From the NCBI GenBank assembly GCA_028554795.2, contig CM068839.1:17684043-17748042 (forward strand): 64,000 nt of DNA. The letters are read 5' to 3'. Positions 1-13,130 of the stretch are shown here, piece after piece. Origin of the DNA: Sinohyriopsis cumingii (Eukaryota > Mollusca > Bivalvia > Unionida > Unionidae). The position numbers and the translations under genes are program-made. The notes beneath the pieces are model-generated. The model worked only from the letters and a program-made list of their open reading frames with translations. It had not been told where the DNA came from and searched no databases. The number at the start of each line of letters is the position of its first letter. Position 1 is the first letter of the stretch.

Positions 1-213
1 AAACCCAGATTATCTATGTAAGGTTAAATGGGCCTATAATAAAACCCAGATTATCTATGTAAGGTTGAATAGACCTATAATAAAACCCAGATTATCTATG
101 TAAGCTTAAATGGGCCTATAATAAAACCCAGATTATCTATGTAAGTTTGAATAGACCTATAATAAAACCCAGATTATCTATGTAAGGTTAAACGGGTCTA
201 TAATAAAACTCAG
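1..213. repeat. Minisatellite, about 41-bp unit, 5 copies
   Basis: Five consecutive copies of a unit beginning AAACCCAGATTATCTATGTA and ending CCTATAATA. Copies alternate between two variants (TTAAATGGGCC and TTGAATAGACC), so the array probably grew by duplication of a two-unit block. It runs off the left edge of the window. No coding potential is seen. Confidence 0.9.
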
Positions 214-379
214 ATTCATTCATTCTACCTGCCATTTATCTGAATGATTTTCATATCCCCAGGGTAAATGATGTTCTATTGTAATGACATTAATAACGGC
301 TAGTAGTAGTTGTGTGATATTTAAGTAACAGTTGGATAAATTAATGTTGGACAGATGAAACTAGACTGTACATGATTAT

Positions 380-705
380 TAATTGTAGGCATAATTAAAG
401 CATGTCCAAAGTTAGCACACTAAGTTAACAATCAACTGTTGGTATAATTAAAGCATGTCTTAGGTTAGCAACACTGAGTTCACAATCAATTGTTGGTATA
501 ATTAAAGCATGTCCTAGGTTAGTACACTGAGTTCACAATCAACTGTTGGTATAATTAAAGCATGTCCAAAGTTAGTACACTGAGTTCACAATCAACTGTT
601 GGTATAATTAAAGCATGTCCAAAGTTAGCACACTGAGTTCACAATCAACTGTTGGTATAATTAAAGCATGTCCAAAGTTAGCACACTGAGTTCACAATCA
701 ACTGC
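380..705. repeat. Minisatellite, about 53-bp unit, 6 copies
   Basis: Six near-identical units containing GGTATAATTAAAGCATGTCC and CACTGAGTTCACAATCAACTG. Most differ only at CCAAAGTTAG versus CTTAGGTTAG or CCTAGGTTAG. Simple tandem array. The stretch 706-1151 after it shows nothing recognisable. Confidence 0.9.
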
Positions 706-1151
706 ATATATGGTTGAATTCAACAATCATTTCTAATATAGTCTGAGGGTTCAAGAGAACCTGTTTGTACAGTGAAGCCTTGTTAATCTAAACTCTATTT
801 ATTAGAGTGCTTGACTGATAAAATTACAGTTTCTGGGAATAGATTATCTCCTCTTCTTTGAAACAAATAAATGACCTGTGTTACCCATTAATTGATCTTC
901 GTTATCCATTATTCCTCATAAAAAACTATAAGAATAACACTGTCTGGATTGTCAGGGATTCACTGTCCTTATGAACACATGCATGCAGTTTGATTTTGTT
1001 TATTGTGCAAAAAGTTGTAATGCAGATTGAAATACATCAACATTCTTAAAATCTATCAAAGACCTTTAGGAAAATAGCAGTTTTCTGTAAATACTAATGC
1101 ATGATCATTACATTCTCTTGGTTAAGTATGTGCATCATACACTAAGTAACA

Positions 1152-1312
1152 TGTTTAAGTGTGTTGGTTTATAGTATCTACAATATTTAGCAATGTTTTC
1201 AAAGTGTGTTGGTTTATAGTATCTACAATATTTAGCAATGTATTCGAAGTGTGTTGGTTTATAGTATCTACAATACTTAGCAATGCTTTTGAAGTGCGTT
1301 GGTTTATAGTAT
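1152..1312. repeat. Minisatellite, about 53-57-bp unit, 3-4 copies
   Basis: Repeats of AGTGTGTTGGTTTATAGTAT followed by CTACAATATTTAGCAATG. The last copy is truncated after TTTATAGTAT. Confidence 0.8.
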
Positions 1313-1642
1313 AGCTTTAGGGAATGGCTTGAATCCCTTCAAGCATGATCAGCTTCATACCAGGCAGTAATATTCTGTAGTGACTTAGTTTTCTTAATCA
1401 AAGGTAAATGTGGAGGAATTAAATATTTTTTCCAGTACCCTGAGTACTTTGATTATATGATCAGTTAGCATTACATTCAGTGCTTACAGAGTATAAGTAC
1501 ATTAGACTGACATCTTTTATTCCTTGGTAAGATTTCATAGATGCTACTTTAGATTTTACCCAAATTTTAAAGATATTCTGTGATAACAACAAATATGTAA
1601 GGCAGTTTTGAAGCTCGGTGTCAAACTCATCTGAATACTGGC

Positions 1643-1848
1643 TGTACTTGCTTATAAGTCATATCCAACTGCAAAAAAACATAGATCCAGATCTGCTGTT
1701 GCATAATGCACCTGCAGATCATAGCCTATGTTGTTTGTTCTACTGATTACTCCTAACAAACTGCACAATCCCAGATGTGCAGGTGCAGTATGCACTGGTA
1801 GATCTGTGTCCGCAGTTTGCAGTTGGACTCATCTTACAAGCGAGTACA
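1643..1848. mobile_element. MITE with about 33-bp terminal inverted repeats (CAGATCTG family), best copy
   Basis: The left end TGTACTTGCTTATAAG and the inverse complement of the right end, TGTACTCGCTTGTAAG, match. Both continue inward to CCAACTGCAAA. The interior holds a second nested inversion around GATCCAGATCTGCTG and GGTAGATCTGTGTC. The element is about 206 bp with no coding capacity, as expected for a non-autonomous TIR element. Related copies or fragments lie at 33040-33215, 36925-37090, 37369-37513 and 38954-39158, with a weaker one near 30605-30725. The superfamily cannot be assigned because no clear target-site duplication is visible. Confidence 0.75.
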
Positions 1849-2399
1849 ATTGGTAGCTGGCTTATTATTCATTGCATAGATCTTTTAAATTTGATAAAAT
1901 AGTAAAATTTTGTTAGATTTTGCTTATTTTGTGGATTGCTAAATCAATAGATTAAAATCCCCACAAAAATATTACTATTCCCAGACATTTGATCAAGTTT
2001 ACATCCGTGAGATTTTATCCTAACAAAAACACTCTCTGATGGGTGTCTATGAAATTCTTTGGACTAAATCGAAGTAAATTTTGACTAAAGTCATATTTAT
2101 CTGTATTAGATGACAGGATGTGTTCACTTTAATGGCCTGGGTCTTGTAGAGAACATGAGTTTAAATAAATGATACTAAGTTATACATTATCCATTCTTAT
2201 GTAACGCAACCATTTTTATTTCAACACACTAAGTACAAGAGAGCTTTTACTGTATCCAGGTGCCATATTGTATATCATCTACATTAGCATAGTTATCTTT
2301 GACATCAGCAGATGTACATCTTGGATGTTTTATCTTGATGTTATTTCCTCAACAGACAAGAATGTTGATTTGTACATGTAGCCTAAGTAGTACACCACA

Positions 2400-2860
2400 A
2401 TAATAAAAGTAAGTCAGTGTGACCAATGTTTAAGACTTCAGTGGCCATATACTCAGTATGTTTTAGTTTATTTTCTTGGACAATAATGCTTTTATTGTAC
2501 AGTCATGAAATAGATATGTACATTAGTAATGCAAAGTATTAGAGAACCATATCAAAAGTAGGTCACTTTCATCTACTTTTAAAGCTCCAAAGAACTTGTT
2601 TACTTTTCATGTTTTAGATGAGTTTTGCAGACACTTATGTTTGCTAATACAGTATGATATGTGATATGTGAACCCAGTTTTTATCCTGAAGGCTACTACA
2701 CAGATGTACAAGTAGGTCACTGTGACCTACTTTTTTTACACTTCTTTGACTTTGTACACCTTTGATATTTATATGAGTTTTTCTATCCTGTTGATTGTAC
2801 AGTCATCAAACAGGATAAGAGTATATGTCTTGAGAAAAGAAACAGCATCACCATATAAAA
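2400..2860. repeat. Dispersed repeat sharing blocks with 28390-28700
   Basis: Contains GTAGGTCACTGTGACCTACT, TGTACAGTCATCAAACAGG and AGCATCACCATAT. The same ordered blocks (GGTCACTGTGACCT, TGTACAATCATCAAACAAG, AAATCACCATAT) occur near 28490-28700. It is an old interspersed repeat. The flanks 1849-2399 and 2861-3064 show nothing recognisable. Confidence 0.6.
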
Positions 2861-3064
2861 AAAAACAAATATAAACATGGCTAAGTTAAGCCAATTGGCA
2901 TGTCTTTGTCGTCACTAAGTGTTGATCACCATTTGAATATTGATGAATACGTAACTCTAATGTCTATATAATGATCTGTAAGCAAACTTTGCCTCCTTCT
3001 GGCAGCATTATATCTTGTTTCTTATTCACTGACAAGGTTATTCCAAATTTTATCCTTGGCTAAA

Positions 3065-3375
3065 TCAGTATATGATAGAAACATTCCACTCAATAATCCA
3101 TGTACATCAGTATAGAATAGAAACATTCCATCCAATAATCAATGTACGTCAGTGTAGGATAGGAACATTCCATCTGATAATCCATGTATGTCAGTGTAGG
3201 ATAGGAACATTCCACCCAATAATCCATGTACATCAGTGTAGGATAGGAACATTCCACACAATAATCCATGTACGTCAGTGTAGGATAGGAACATTCCACA
3301 CAATAATCCATGTACGTCAGTGTAGGATAGGAACATTCCACCCAATAATCCATATACACCAATGTGGTACAGGAA
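3065..3375. repeat. Minisatellite, 42-bp unit, about 7 copies
   Basis: Unit GGAACATTCCACACAATAAT followed by CCATGTACGTCAGTGTAGGATA. The unit length is a multiple of three, so reading frames stay open on both strands (130, 105 and 121 codons). These are repeat artefacts, not genes. Confidence 0.9.
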
Positions 3376-4205
3376 CAATGATAAAAATATACAATCAGTG
3401 TGAACATGTAAAAAAAATAAGCAAAACAGAGAAAAATTATATACTTGATTCAACCTTGATCTAGAACTGATTTTCCTTTTATAATTAATAATGAAAAGAT
3501 GCATTAAAATAACAATTACAGCAGATTTTTTTAGCTCAAAACTGGAACAGAATCTGTACTCATTGCTAGGTCAAAGTGTCATTTTGAGGGACAATAACTT
3601 CAGCTATTGCATGTTGTAGGGTGTAAATGTGATGCAGTTTGTTTGTACCTTTATTGCTGTGTAAGAATTCTCAAGTCATGAAGGAAATCAAGGAGCATTT
3701 GCCAGTTTGTGTGCACTATGATCACAGTAGATTTGGTGGGGGTTTTAACAGCAAACACATAATTGGCTATTTCAAGCTGAGGTATTTCAAGCTAAGTGCC
3801 TTTCTCAAGAAAGACCACTGACAGCTGACATAAGTTGGTTTTAGCAGTTATCGAACCTGTGTCCATTGGATAGTGAGTCTGATGGTCTACCAGGAGGGCT
3901 ACTGTAGCAGGTCACATGATGAAAGATAGAAATACTCCATGTTCTACTTTGGAAAGTATGATGCTACTAGATGTAGATCAAAAGAATCTGTCTTATTTTA
4001 GGATTATGCAAGTCAATATATTTGGCATCATTCATTTGGAGTTGTTTCTCCATATATTAAAACATGCAAATTGTAATTCGAATTTTAATTTTATACAACC
4101 TGATGTAACAAAAATCATATTGTCTGTAAGCAAGAACTGTTAATAGGACCTACTTGGATGAACATATACTGGCATGCCACATTTAACCTTGAGAAAGAAT
4201 ATGCT

Positions 4206-4262
<57 letters not shown>

Positions 4263-4970
4263 TGTAATAAAGACTTTAGTTAGGGAAGTTAACTTAATTA
4301 GTTACATAACTAATCTACCTTGACTCCTTGTTTCTGTTATGTACAATGTAGCATGCAAATTGTTTGATATTGAGCTAGGAATTTACAAAGTATTTCAGTC
4401 ATTTACAGTTTCATTTTGTCACTGTCCACTACATAAATTTCAAATTCAAATCTCAGTCTCTCTTGATTTCTCTCTCACATTCCTTGATATGTTTTTCTTA
4501 TTGTCACAATACATGCACTCATACCAGTACTATTGTATACTATATCACCATACTAAAACTATTGAAAACTATTGTATACTATATCACCATAGTATAATAT
4601 TATATACTGTATCACCATACCTATACTATTATATACCATATCATGATTCTAATACCATGTGTATCTGGTTACAAGTACATCCATCTAAAAACAGTATAGA
4701 TCCTGATCTGCTGTTACTTAGTCTTGGGATATCAGGGCCTATGCTGCTCACAGGAAATTCTACATAGAATAAAAAATATAGACCCTGAATTGCTGTTGCA
4801 TTATATGTGGCAATATCAGCTCTTATAACGCTATCTCAAAATTATCCATTGAATAAATGACACAGACCCAGATGTGCTGGCTAATTATATCAATGCAGAT
4901 ATGTATATAATCTACACTGTTAACATTTAATTGGATTCAATTATTAATATTATTATTATTATTATTATTA

Positions 4971-5023
<53 letters not shown>

Positions 5024-8000
5024 GTCACTGCCAGATGGTATGCATAAATTGCCCCAAGGAAGCAGTTACATGATATGGCTGCCACATATTCTTCATGTAA
5101 CGACTGACTGTTGATTATTTTTAATTCAATGACGTATGAACTGACAAATCTTTTTTGGTCATAGTTCATTGAATTTAAAATAATAAACAGTCAATCCTTA
5201 TAATTAAATTTGACAGCATAAATAGCTAAATAAACTCATAGTTTAACAACATTCTTTTATTTAGACATTTTGAATTTCATTCATAAGGTGCAATGATACA
5301 GAACAATGAAGATTCATGATGTAGCTCTACAGCCAATTAGAGAAAAGCATAGTTTTAAAGCCATGTCCACGTCTCATTTGAAGACAAGGCCACCACTTAA
5401 GTTAAAAAATCAAAATCCATACTTACACAATAGAAATCATTGTCTGCAAAGACTGTTTTGTTGTGTTTGGGCAAAACATGATTTTGTTCTTCATTTTCAT
5501 CAATCTTTAGGACTATATTCAAATCACCCTGCAAAATCCATTTCACACTGTACTGTCATGTCTTCACATCAACATATGTAAGTAGACAATGTTAATTTAT
5601 TCATTTAAAGTGTATTTTAATTTTAACGTTAGCAAAGATAACTCATTTATTTAAAAAGGGTCAAATATTTGGTTAATGATTAAAATCTTACGTAAGAAGT
5701 CTATACAGGCTTTTATATATTATCTAATATGTCAAATGTTTGCTTATCTCAGCTGGGAAAGCATTGAGCTCCTAAAGTAAAGGTTGTGGTTTTGAACCCA
5801 CATGTGGCTGTAAAATATTTTTCTTTTGAATATTATGTACAGAAAAGTAGTACAGGTGGGCATGGCTTTAAAATTAATTGGGTTCATACAGATATAAACC
5901 CAAAATCTGAAAAGGGCCTGGCCAATCAGATTGCAATAAACCATAATGGCAAAAGAAAATTTTAATTATTTTTATATAGTATTTTTATGAGTTATGGAGA
6001 CTAAATGTTACTTACTGTATAACTTACATATAATTTTTTCTAATCAAGCTCAAAATGTATTGTTCAGGGTCAAGGATAGGTAATCATTTTGCAGTAATCT
6101 GTCACATGGGGCAACAGGTGCTAACCCTACACAGATGCAGCCCATATGCTAGTAATGATATAAGAATTGGTTCTAAAGCATGCATCAGAGAAAGACAATA
6201 ATCAATATTTCTATGAACTGAGTGTTATTGAGCATTGTCACTCACACTGCACTGTGGAACACCTTGAATGTTATTGAGCATTGTCACTCTCACTGCACTG
6301 TGAAACACCTTGAGCAACCTTGCTGAAAAACAAGGACAAAAGGAAACACTTTCTGCATTCTTGTAATGTTGTTTAGTTCAGTTGGGTACACAATTGATAA
6401 ATAAATTTAAATACGAAGAGAAATGCATAGATTATGAAAATCAGTGTTCCAAAAAGTGGCTATGAATACTGGAATTAAATTTGTTTTTATTAACAAATTA
6501 TATCTATTTAAAATGACATAGAAAGTTTCAGTATGGTAATTTATACTACTTAGAGTTCTACTCAAAAATGATTGATTTCCATTTCAAATGGCATTGAATG
6601 AAGGCTGTCTTCATATTTTATATAGCATTTGATCTACTATGGTAAGAATGATATACACAGATATATTTATGAAATGGCTGAATTTTAAAAAAAATTACTA
6701 TCATCAAGATAATTCCCATGAATGACTAGTATGGTTCTACCAGTTCTTTACACAATTCTCAAAAGATTACACACACACATACACACACACACACACACAC
6801 AGGTATATGCATGTATGAGTGTATTTTCATATCTGCTAAGCAAATATCTTGAACAAGTTTTTGCGAAACCTTGAAAGCATATTTGGAACATCAGTACAAA
6901 ATAAAATAGAAATTGTCCATGATCTGTAAAATAGAAATTGTCTTTGACCTATGAATGACCTTGACCTATTTCTTTGTCATTCAGGATTCGGGTAGTTTCC
7001 TGTATTATACTGATGTAAGTAAGGATTTTCTCAAATGTGTCATGATGGTTTAATCTAGAAGAGAGTAGAACTAGAATTCTTATTTTGGCATGTTCAAATT
7101 AAAAATGTTGAATGGCAACCTGCAATTTGTCAGATGGAATTAGTGTTTAGTACCCATATTATTGAATAGCTATGGATCAGTTGCATAAAATGACTCAAAT
7201 TTCAGTGCAGCATGCAATAGTTGTATTATTTTAATAAGTGAACTATTATCCAGTTAATCTCTAGTAGCAACTAGCCAACTAGCCTGTGTCTGGCCAGTTC
7301 TGAAAATGTTTGTAGAAAATGTATTGAAAATATATCAGTTTTTAATCATTAGCCATTATTTCTGATCTCAACTTTTGTTTGTTCCAAAATGAATATTGTC
7401 CTCACAAGGAATAAAATGTTGTACATACAAAATTTTATGACAATGGAACCTTAAAGCCTTGAGGCAAAATATGACCTTTGTCACCATGACATTGTCCATG
7501 TCTTTGTTATTACTTATGATGACAGAATTAAAAAGTTTTCTATGTAAATATTATCTGCTGGAAGAATAGATGTGCATGTTTGCAGCGATGCACTCAAATA
7601 GATTTTTTGTTCAGTAATTTGTTAGAATTTCGACAGACATTCTTTCCATATGCACAGCATTTGAGATTGTTTCATTTTAGTCCTTTACTTAATGTAAGAT
7701 TGCATGTTTAAAAACAATTTGTTTTGAGGTTTGTGTAAAAAATAATGTATATATTATAATGTAACCATATTTCATCATGTTTCAACCATAATTGTTTTTA
7801 TGAAATGAACTTGTCAGAAATTAGGGCATGAGAAGTCTAAGGTTTTGCACATTTTTGTGATCTAGTTTTGTGATAGCAATTTGTTATACATGTATTGAAA
7901 CGTCAGGTCAGTTGTTGGAGTCTCCAGAGAGTTCAAGGACATTTTTAGTTTTTGTTTTGAGGAACATGCACTCTAAGCAAATGACCAGAAATTTCAAATC

Positions 8001-8136
8001 TATTTTTCTTTATCTTCTTAAATTGATCCATTGACAGTTTAAAAAGAAATCATGATTTAATGGTTGCCCATTATTTATTCTGACTACACTATTTTCTATT
8101 AAGGATCTGCCTTACATTCCAAGAAGCTTATATTCA
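3376..8136. other. Non-coding stretch with microsatellites
   Basis: Intronic or upstream DNA of the calcium channel gene. It contains an (ATA)n run at about 4199-4262, short CTATTGTATACTATATCACC duplications at 4520-4640, a (TTA)n run at about 4939-5022, two copies of a 58-bp unit at about 6220-6315 and an (AC)n run at about 6772-6801. I see no convincing exon. An open frame at 5306-5581 ends at a good GTAAGT donor-like site but has a poor acceptor and an unconvincing composition. Confidence 0.6.
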
Positions 8137-9190
8137 TCACTCTCTTGCTATGAGGCCCCTTGAAAATAATATAAAGCACTCCATTGTTATAAGGCATTTC
8201 AAACTAATATGCACCTTCTCTTGCATAAAGCCCTTCAAACTGATATTTAGTACACTCTTGATATAAGGCCCCTCACAACTAATGTCCAGTACTTTCTTGC
8301 CATGAAGACCCTTACAAAAAATATACAATACTCTCTTGCTGTGAAGACCCTTACAACTAATATACAGTACTCTCTTTCTACAAAGACCCTTACAACTAAT
8401 ATACAGTATTCTCTTTCTACAAAGACCCTTACAACTAATATACAGTACTCTCTTGCTATGAAGACCCTTACAACTAATATACAGTACTCTTTTGATATGA
8501 AGACCTTTGCAACTAATATACAGTACACTCTTGCTATGAATACCCTTACAACTAATATACAGTACTCTCTTGCCATGAAGACCCTTACAACTAATATACA
8601 GTACTCTTTCTATGAAGACCCTTACAACAAATACACAGTACTCTCTTTCTATGAAGACCCTTACAACTAATATACAGTACTCTCTTGCCGTGAAGATCCT
8701 TACAACTAATATACAGTACTCTATTGCTACAAAGACCCATACAACTAATATACAGTACTCTCTTGCTATGAAGACCATTACAACTAATATACAGTACTCT
8801 TTCTATGAAGATCCTTACAACTAATATACAGTACTCTCTTGCTATGAAGACCCTTACAACTAATATACAGTACTCTCTTTCTATGAAGATCCTTACAACT
8901 AATATACAGTACTCTCTTGCTATGAAGATCCTTACAATTAATATACAGTACTCTCTTGCTATGAAGACCCTTACAACTAATATACAGTACTCTCTTTCTA
9001 TGAAGATCCTTACAACTAATATACAGTACTCTCTTGCTATGAAGACCCTTACAACTAATATACAGTACTCTCTTTCTATGAAGATCCTTACAACTAATAT
9101 ACAGTACTCTCTTTCTATAAAGATCCTTATAACTAATATACAGTACTCTCTTGCTATGAAGATCCTTACAACTAATATACAACAACGTAT
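8137..9190. repeat. Large 39-bp minisatellite, about 27 copies
   Basis: Unit AAGACCCTTACAACTAATAT followed by ACAGTACTCTCTTGCTATG. Thirty-nine bases equal 13 codons, so several frames on both strands stay open for 110-213 codons. Opposite-strand frames are equally open and no codon bias is evident. Copies at the left end (before about 8300) are more diverged than those in the middle and right. Confidence 0.95.
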
Positions 9191-10013
9191 ATTATAGATA
9201 ACATACATTATGAGCACATGCTGCTTTAGTACACTTACATCTGATGTATGTTAATTTTTAATACTGATGATCATGTAATTTTTAAAATACTCAGTGTGGG
9301 ATCCTGTAATTTTTCATACATTATCTCTTCCCCAAAATGAAATATTTTGTACACATTTTTTGTACTTTTGGAGAATTATTTTCCATGTGAAAAATAAGAT
9401 AAAGTGATTTGGATGACATAATCCATATATAAGTTGATTCAGAGTATAAGATGTAGCTAAGATTTTCTGGTCAAAAAGTCTTGTCTTATCGGCAGGCAAA
9501 TATGGTATGGCACAATATGTATGGTATGATTTTGCTAATTCACATGACATCAAATAAGATGGATCATTGTGATTATTTCATTGGTACATGTTAATTTATA
9601 ATTACAGCATACACTTTCTTACATTCAGTCAAAGAGGGTGGCTTGTTGCAAGTCATTTTCATAATGATGAAATTATTGATTTTATTCTTTTTTACAATAC
9701 AGAGGGTTTTTTAAACCATGGAGTACCTGTTGTTGTAGAGATATGCACCTGTCTCTTTACCTGATGAGGATGTGGAACCAGTAAAAAATACACCGATCAT
9801 GTGTCATTATATTTATAGCAATTATTACATATGCTACAATTATGTTGTTCTTATACTTATTATAGTTCAATAGTTTTTGCAATTATCACATTTACAATTG
9901 TCACACTTTATATTTATTACAATTGTTACAAGTATATAATTATTACCAGTATTACAATTGCTACTATTTATAGTTATTACATTTATTGCTATCATGCCTA
10001 CTTGTCATTATAG
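9191..10013. other. Intron sequence upstream of the first recognised Cav2 exon
   Basis: AT-rich sequence with no ORF of interest. The last 200 bases are pyrimidine- and AT-rich (many TTTAT and ATTAC blocks) and end in the acceptor TTGTCATTATAG before the exon. Confidence 0.5.
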
Positions 10014-10129
10014 AGGCATGGACCATCATCATTATTCAAGCGCATAATGGGCGTGATGAAGACTCCATCAGCAATTTTGAGTCAAAGCATTGATTCAGAC
10101 CATTCTGGTGATGAGGTTGACAATCACAG
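10014..10129 (+). CDS. Cav2-type calcium channel alpha-1 subunit, C-terminal tail exon A
   Basis: Internal exon of 116 nt between acceptor CATTATAG and donor CACAG|GTTTGT. It reads RHGPSSLFKRIMG and continues through KTPSAILSQSIDSD to NH, leaving two bases (AG) that join the next exon to make Ser. The segment is basic, then Ser/Asp-rich, as in the cytosolic tail of a presynaptic calcium channel pore subunit after the IQ domain. Assignment rests on the in-phase junction with the later exons, whose motifs are diagnostic. An alternative acceptor two bases downstream (TATAGAG|GCATGG) keeps the same frame but needs a phase-2 upstream exon. Upstream exons encoding the channel domains are not in this window. 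Confidence 0.7.
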
Positions 10130-10686
10130 GTTTGTAATTTTTATTCAGGTCCTGTTGATAATTATATATTAATTACAGTGATACCTACTTTTTTCTTGCT
10201 CATGACAGCCATAAATGTATGACATATCAGGTGAAATCAACCTAGACTGGTTCACATTTAACATGACAATATTGTAATGAGTACTATTTCATATAGAATT
10301 ATGCAGGGTATCATTTCATAATTGACCAATAATTGATCAATAACAATGATTAGGTAAATTAAATTAGCTAGGAATTTGAAGAAGAAAACAAAATTATCTG
10401 ATGTAATGGAGTCCATTAGTATACCTGATTGTATTATTCTGAGATCCTGTATACCATCATTTATTGCTTTATGTTTGTTGTGGACACCTTGTTAAATACA
10501 TCTTTAGCAGTCTCATGACTTTGGTTTTGGGGCATATATTTGTAGATTACACAGTGCTTGTCTCAGCAACTGTGTATGTGTCAATCTGTGGTTTTGTCTG
10601 AAGCTACCTTGGTACATCTGCTCTTCAAGCATTCCAAAGATTTGATCTGCTGCCAGTGCTTTGAAATGATCTTTTGTAAGTTTGGG

Positions 10687-12325
10687 GCATTAGGCTGGTG
10701 TGTAATTAGCATGAATGGGATTCATTTGTTGGGGCATTAGGCTGGTGTGCAACTAGCATGAATGGGATTCATTTATTGGGGCATTAGGCTGGTGTGTAAC
10801 TAGCATGAATGGGATGCATTTGTTGGGGCATTAGGCTGGTGTGTAACTAGCATGAATGGGATTCATTTGTTGGGGCATTAGGTTGGTGTGTAACTAGCAT
10901 GAATGGGATTCATTTATTGGGGCATTAGGCTGGTGTGTAATTAGCATGAATGGGATTCATTTATTGGGGCATTAGGTTGGTGTGTAACTAGCATGAATGG
11001 GATGCATTTGTTGGGGCATTAGGCTGGTGTGTAACTAGCATGAATGGGATTCATTTGTTGGGGCATTAGGTTGGTGTGCAACTAGCATAAACGGGATGCA
11101 TTTATTGGGGCATTATGCTGGTGTGTAACTAGCATGAATATGATGCATTTGTTGTGACATTAGGCTGGTGTGTAACTAGCATGAATGGGATGCATTTATT
11201 GGGGCATTAGGCTGGTGTGTAACTAGCATGAATGGGATGCATTTGTTGGGGCATTAGGCTGGTGTGTAATAAGCATGAATGCGATGCATTTATTGGGGCA
11301 TTAGGCTGGTGTGTAATTAGCATGAATGGGATGCATTTGTTGGGGCATTAGGTTGGTGTGTTACTAGCATGAATGCAATGCATTTATTGGGGCATTAGGC
11401 TGGTGTGTAATTAGCATGAATAGGATGCATTTGTTGGGGCATTAGGCTGGTGTGTTACTAGCATGAATGCGATGCATTTATTGGGGCATTAGGCTGGTGT
11501 GTAATTAGCATGAATGGGATGCATTTGTTGGGGGAATTATACTGGTGTGTAACTAGCATGAATGGGATGCATTTATTGGGGCATTAAGCTGGTGTGTAAT
11601 TAGTATGAATGGGATGCATTTATTGGGGAATTATGCTGGTGTGTAATAAGCATGAATGGGATGCATTTGTTGGGGAATTAGGCTGGTGTGTAATTAGCAT
11701 GAATGGGATGCATTTGTTGGGGCATTAGGCTGGTGTGTTACTAGCATGAATATGATGCATTGGTTGTGACATTAGGCTGGTGTGTAATTAGCATAAATGG
11801 GATGCATTTGTTGGGGCATTAGGCTGGTGTGTTACTAGCATGAATGCGATGCATTTATTGGGGCATTAGGCTGCTGTGTAGCATGAATGGGATGTATTTG
11901 TTGGGGAATTCGGCTGCTGTGTAACTAGCATGAACGGGATGCATTTATTGGGGCATTAAGCTGGTGTGTAACTAGCATGAATGGGATGCATTTGTTGTGA
12001 CATTAGGCTGATGTGTAATTAGCATGAATGGGATGCATTTATTGGGGCATTAGGCTGGTGTGTAACTAGCATGAATGGGATGCATTTGTTGTGACATTAG
12101 GCTGATGTGTAATTAGCATGAATGGGATGCATTTATTGGGGCATTAGGCTGGTGTGTAACTAGCATGAATGGGATGCATTGGTTGTGACATTAGGCTGGT
12201 GTGTAATTAGCATGAATGGGATGCATTTATTGGGGCATTAGGCAGGTGTGTAACTAGCATGAATGGGATGCATTTATTTGGGCATTAGGCTGGTGTGTAA
12301 CTAGCATGAATGGGATGCATTTATT
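10687..12325. repeat. Large 47-bp minisatellite, about 35 copies
   Basis: Unit TGTTGGGGCATTAGGCTGGT followed by GTGTAACTAGCATGAATGGGATGCATT. Neighbouring copies vary at TTGTTGGGG versus TTATTGGGG, at ACTAG versus ATTAG, and at GGGATTC versus GGGATGC. The variants recur in patterned order, for example units with TTGTGACATTAGGCTGATG alternating with TTATTGGGG units near 11990-12230. That indicates unequal exchange of multi-unit blocks. Confidence 0.95.
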
Positions 12326-12829
12326 GGCTTTCTGCTAATTTATCTCTTAAGCCCTCCAAATATATTCTTTAAGTCCTTTGTTTCGCAATACAGATCTATT
12401 TATATGTTCCAATGGGGGACAGTAGTTTTGGTATTAAAGAAGATATTGGATCTGTTTGATCAATCTGGATAAATTTATTTCTGGGATGGAAGTCATTGGC
12501 GAATTGAAAATTAGTTTGAAATTGTCACCTGTTTAGACTGAATTTGATTCTGTCATCAATGTATCTGCACCAGTGTAGATTTGTGTCAGATGACTCTTAC
12601 ATCTCTCCATTGATAATAATGTGAACTCACATGGTTATGCTACGCCAAGTCTCACTTTCTCAGCTTCAGTAGGATAGGACATTGTATTGGAGTGACACCA
12701 GGCTGTATCTGTCTGAGGAATGGTGCTTCAGAGTGTGATAGATTTCTACCCCAGCAGGATACTGTCATATTCCTGGCTCCTTCAGAATCACTGTATGGTC
12801 ACAAACTAGATCATTGAATGGAATAGTTT

Positions 12830-13130
12830 CTGTATCACAGACTGAGTAATTGACAGTTGATTACAGACTGGGTCATCTTTTGTGTTGTGACTGAGTTATT
12901 GACTGGGTCATCATCTGGTTTTCTGACTGAGTTATCAACTGGATCATCTATTGGATTGTTTCCTGGGTCGCTGAGTCATCAACTGGGTAAACTTCTAGGC
13001 CACAAACTGGGTCATCACCTAAGTCATTGACTGGGTCATCTTCTGGGTTGCCAACTGAGTCATCAATTGGTTCACTGACTAGGTCATAGTCTGCATCATC
13101 AACTGAGTCATGGTCATGGGTTGTCACTCT
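12830..13130. repeat. Degenerate short-unit tandem repeat (GACTGGGTCATC)
   Basis: About fifteen imperfect copies of a roughly 15-30-bp unit built on CTGGGTCATC and ACTGAGTCATCAACTGG. The complementary strand gives an acidic open frame (79 codons, Asp-rich), which is a repeat artefact. Confidence 0.8.

Noticed and set aside
3072-3504. Open frames of 105-130 codons on both strands
   Set aside because: They are produced by the 42-bp tandem repeat, which keeps frames open trivially.
5306-5581. 91-codon open frame ending at a GTAAGT donor-like site, tempting as an upstream Cav2 exon
   Set aside because: The only possible acceptor (GATACAG) lacks a polypyrimidine tract, and the peptide is rich in Cys, Trp and His, unlike the disordered Ser/Pro tail.
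8137-9190. Regularly spaced repeats resembling a CRISPR array
   Set aside because: Units abut without unique spacers, the genome is eukaryotic and no cas genes are present. The same holds for all other arrays here.
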